From the NCBI GenBank assembly GCA_038207625.1, contig JBBQZO010000011.1, positions 62,001 through 126,000 on the forward strand: a DNA stretch of 64,000 nucleotides, written 5' to 3'. Shown here piece by piece: positions 62,755 through 64,000 of the stretch. The first letter of the stretch is position 1. Each line of letters opens with the position of its first letter. This DNA comes from JBBQZO01 sp038207625 (GTDB taxonomy: Bacteria; Pseudomonadota; Gammaproteobacteria; Burkholderiales; Burkholderiaceae_D). The notes under the pieces are model-generated. The model had not been told where the DNA came from. It worked only from the letters and a program-made list of their open reading frames with translations, and did no database searches. Position numbers and translations under genes: made by a program.

Positions 62755-64000
62755 CTACTGCTTGGCCAACGCTTGCTCGGCTTTCGCCAGGCTGTCCTGA
62801 AAGCCAGCTAACTGGCGCGCGTCCTTGCCGGCCGCCTTGGCCAGCGCCAACGCGCTCTGGAACTGGACTTTGGCGTCGGCCGGCCGGTGCAGCGCCATCA
62901 GCACGTCGCCGTAGCTGTCGCAGGCGTTGGCGGAGGTGGCATTGCTGGCCACGTTGAACTTCATGACCAACTCGGCCATCCCAGGCTGGGCGCGCTTGCC
63001 CAGAAAATCGTAGCCGATGGTGTTGATCTCCCCTTCGCCTAAACCGCTGGCGGCGAGCACCTTGTTGACCAGCGCTTCGGCGCCGGCCTTGTCCTGCGCA
63101 AGCGTCGCTGTGGCGCGCTCAAACGCCTGAAACAGCGTCGCGCGCGCAGCCTGGTGCGCGCGCTGGGTCACCTGCAGCTTGGCGCTGGCGATCACGCTGT
63201 CGATCGCGCCGATCACCAGCGCCGGTTCGTCGCGCTGGATGAAGTGGCCGCTGTTGGGCGTGACGACATGGCTGCCGACCGAGAACTGGCTAAATAGTTG
63301 GTCATGCAAGCGGTGCCACACCGCCATCCCCTGATCCGACTGAAGGAAAAATTCGGGCTGGTCGTAATGCTTGGTCGAACTGAGCATGACGGTGGGAACA
63401 TTGGGTAACGGCCCATGCTGCGGCAGCGCGCCCGCCTCGAAGATCTGCTGCAGTTGCAGCCATTCCGCCTTGAGGTTCGGCGGCATGATCTTGAGGATGG
63501 CGGCGTTGTCCTGCGCGGTCCTGGCGGCATCGAGCTTGGCCAGTTCCAGCACCTGTGTTTCGCTGCTCGGATCGACGAACACCATGCCGGCGATCTGCTC
63601 CGGATGCTGGGCCGCGTAATTGCGGATCAGGAAGCCGCCGTAGGAATGCCCGACCAGGATGAACGGCGGACTCAGTTTGGCCGCCGCGATCAAGTGGCTC
63701 AATTCGGCGCTTGCCTGGTCCAGCGTGCGCGGCTCGGGACGGGGCGCGGATTGGCCGGTGCCGGCGCGCGAATAGATCACGGCGCGCGATGTCTTGGCCA
63801 CTTGCGGCGCCACGTCGCGCCACCCGCTCAGGTCACTGGCAAAGCCGGACTCGAAGATGACCGTGTACGGGCCGCTGCCCAGGCTGATCATGTTGACCTT
63901 GTAGCCGTCCACGTCGAGCATATTGTCCGGCTCGGCGGCCAGTGCGGCGTGACCGCCCGCGCACACCAGGCAGGCTGCCAGCAGTGTTCTTGCGATTGCG
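62755..64000 (-). CDS. Exported alpha/beta hydrolase, 5' end beyond the window
   Basis: The product (at least 415 residues) starts outside the window; the visible N-terminus AIARTLLAACLVCAGGHAALAA is a signal peptide. The alpha/beta hydrolase fold shows the oxyanion strand YTVIFESGFASDLSGW, nucleophile elbow VGHSYGG, VFVDPSSETQ with an acid residue, and a late His (GHFIQRDEP). A C-terminal extension of about 130 residues has TPR-like helices (AKVQFQSALALAKAAGKDARQL). The substrate is unknown. Confidence 0.85.
   Translation of the reverse strand, partial: AIARTLLAACLVCAGGHAALAAEPDNMLDVDGYKVNMISLGSGPYTVIFESGFASDLSGWRDVAPQVAKTSRAVIYSRAGTGQSAPRPEPRTLDQASAELSHLIAAAKLSPPFILVGHSYGGFLIRNYAAQHPEQIAGMVFVDPSSETQVLELAKLDAARTAQDNAAILKIMPPNLKAEWLQLQQIFEAGALPQHGPLPNVPTVMLSSTKHYDQPEFFLQSDQGMAVWHRLHDQLFSQFSVGSHVVTPNSGHFIQRDEPALVIGAIDSVIASAKLQVTQRAHQAARATLFQAFERATATLAQDKAGAEALVNKVLAASGLGEGEINTIGYDFLGKRAQPGMAELVMKFNVASNATSANACDSYGDVLMALHRPADAKVQFQSALALAKAAGKDARQLAGFQDSLAKAEQALAKQ

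Overview
The window is a high-GC betaproteobacterial chromosome segment, most likely from the Oxalobacteraceae (Massilia/Telluria/Janthinobacterium group). This is inferred from the aa3-type oxidase genes with a cytochrome c-tailed subunit II, the YggS/PilT/PilU neighbourhood, OxyR next to UbiA, the GlcDEF and Dxs/IspA/XseB operons, and the family resemblance of the proteins. No tRNA, rRNA, CRISPR array, intact insertion sequence or prophage was seen.

Layout. 1-3000 (minus) holds ctaD and coxB plus a tiny oxidase assembly peptide, with a likely FNR/Anr-type box on the upstream promoter. 3388-6690 holds a BioC-like methyltransferase, ComF, TrmL and an acyltransferase. 6995-15680 (minus) is an accessory block: two paralogous exported beta-helix proteins, a very large exported RHS/YD-repeat protein with a metal-hydrolase-like tip, an exported unknown and a decayed fragment related to it. 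15727-28981 (minus) is a Tad/Flp pilus locus: Flp pilin, TadE/TadG-like proteins, unknown exported proteins, CpaB, secretin, FHA-CpaF ATPase, TadB, TadC and a DUF192-TadE fusion. No TadZ/CpaE or prepilin peptidase gene is visible in it.

29703-35117 (minus) holds a His-rich lipoprotein and a four-gene set of exported proteins ending in a CsgG-like lipoprotein, bounded by an intrinsic terminator. This set is the best candidate for an undescribed envelope system. 35891-44879 holds heptose adenylyltransferase, a PilU paralogue, OxyR, UbiA, a YqjD/YqjE/YqjK-like trio, ProC, YggS, PilT and PilU. 44882-50902 holds glutathione peroxidase, a NeuD-like acyltransferase, a small exported peptide, glycolate oxidase GlcDEF and a PduO-type adenosyltransferase.

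50969-58848 holds a proline-rich lipoprotein, an M48 peptidase, Dxs-IspA-XseB (isoprenoid precursors plus exonuclease VII), a Rieske oxygenase, an EamA transporter and a mercaptopyruvate-type sulfurtransferase. 58849-62615 is visibly lower in GC and looks acquired: unknown proteins, a dense array of small palindromes, a HicAB toxin-antitoxin pair and the remnant of a PIN-domain toxin. The right edge cuts an exported alpha/beta hydrolase.

Several parts act on the cell surface: Tad pilus, type IV pilus retraction motors (PilT, PilU and a second PilU-like ATPase), the CsgG set, and the RHS and beta-helix proteins. Start codons were moved inside the longest open frame where a ribosome site, signal peptide or family alignment argued for it; these choices are noted per gene.
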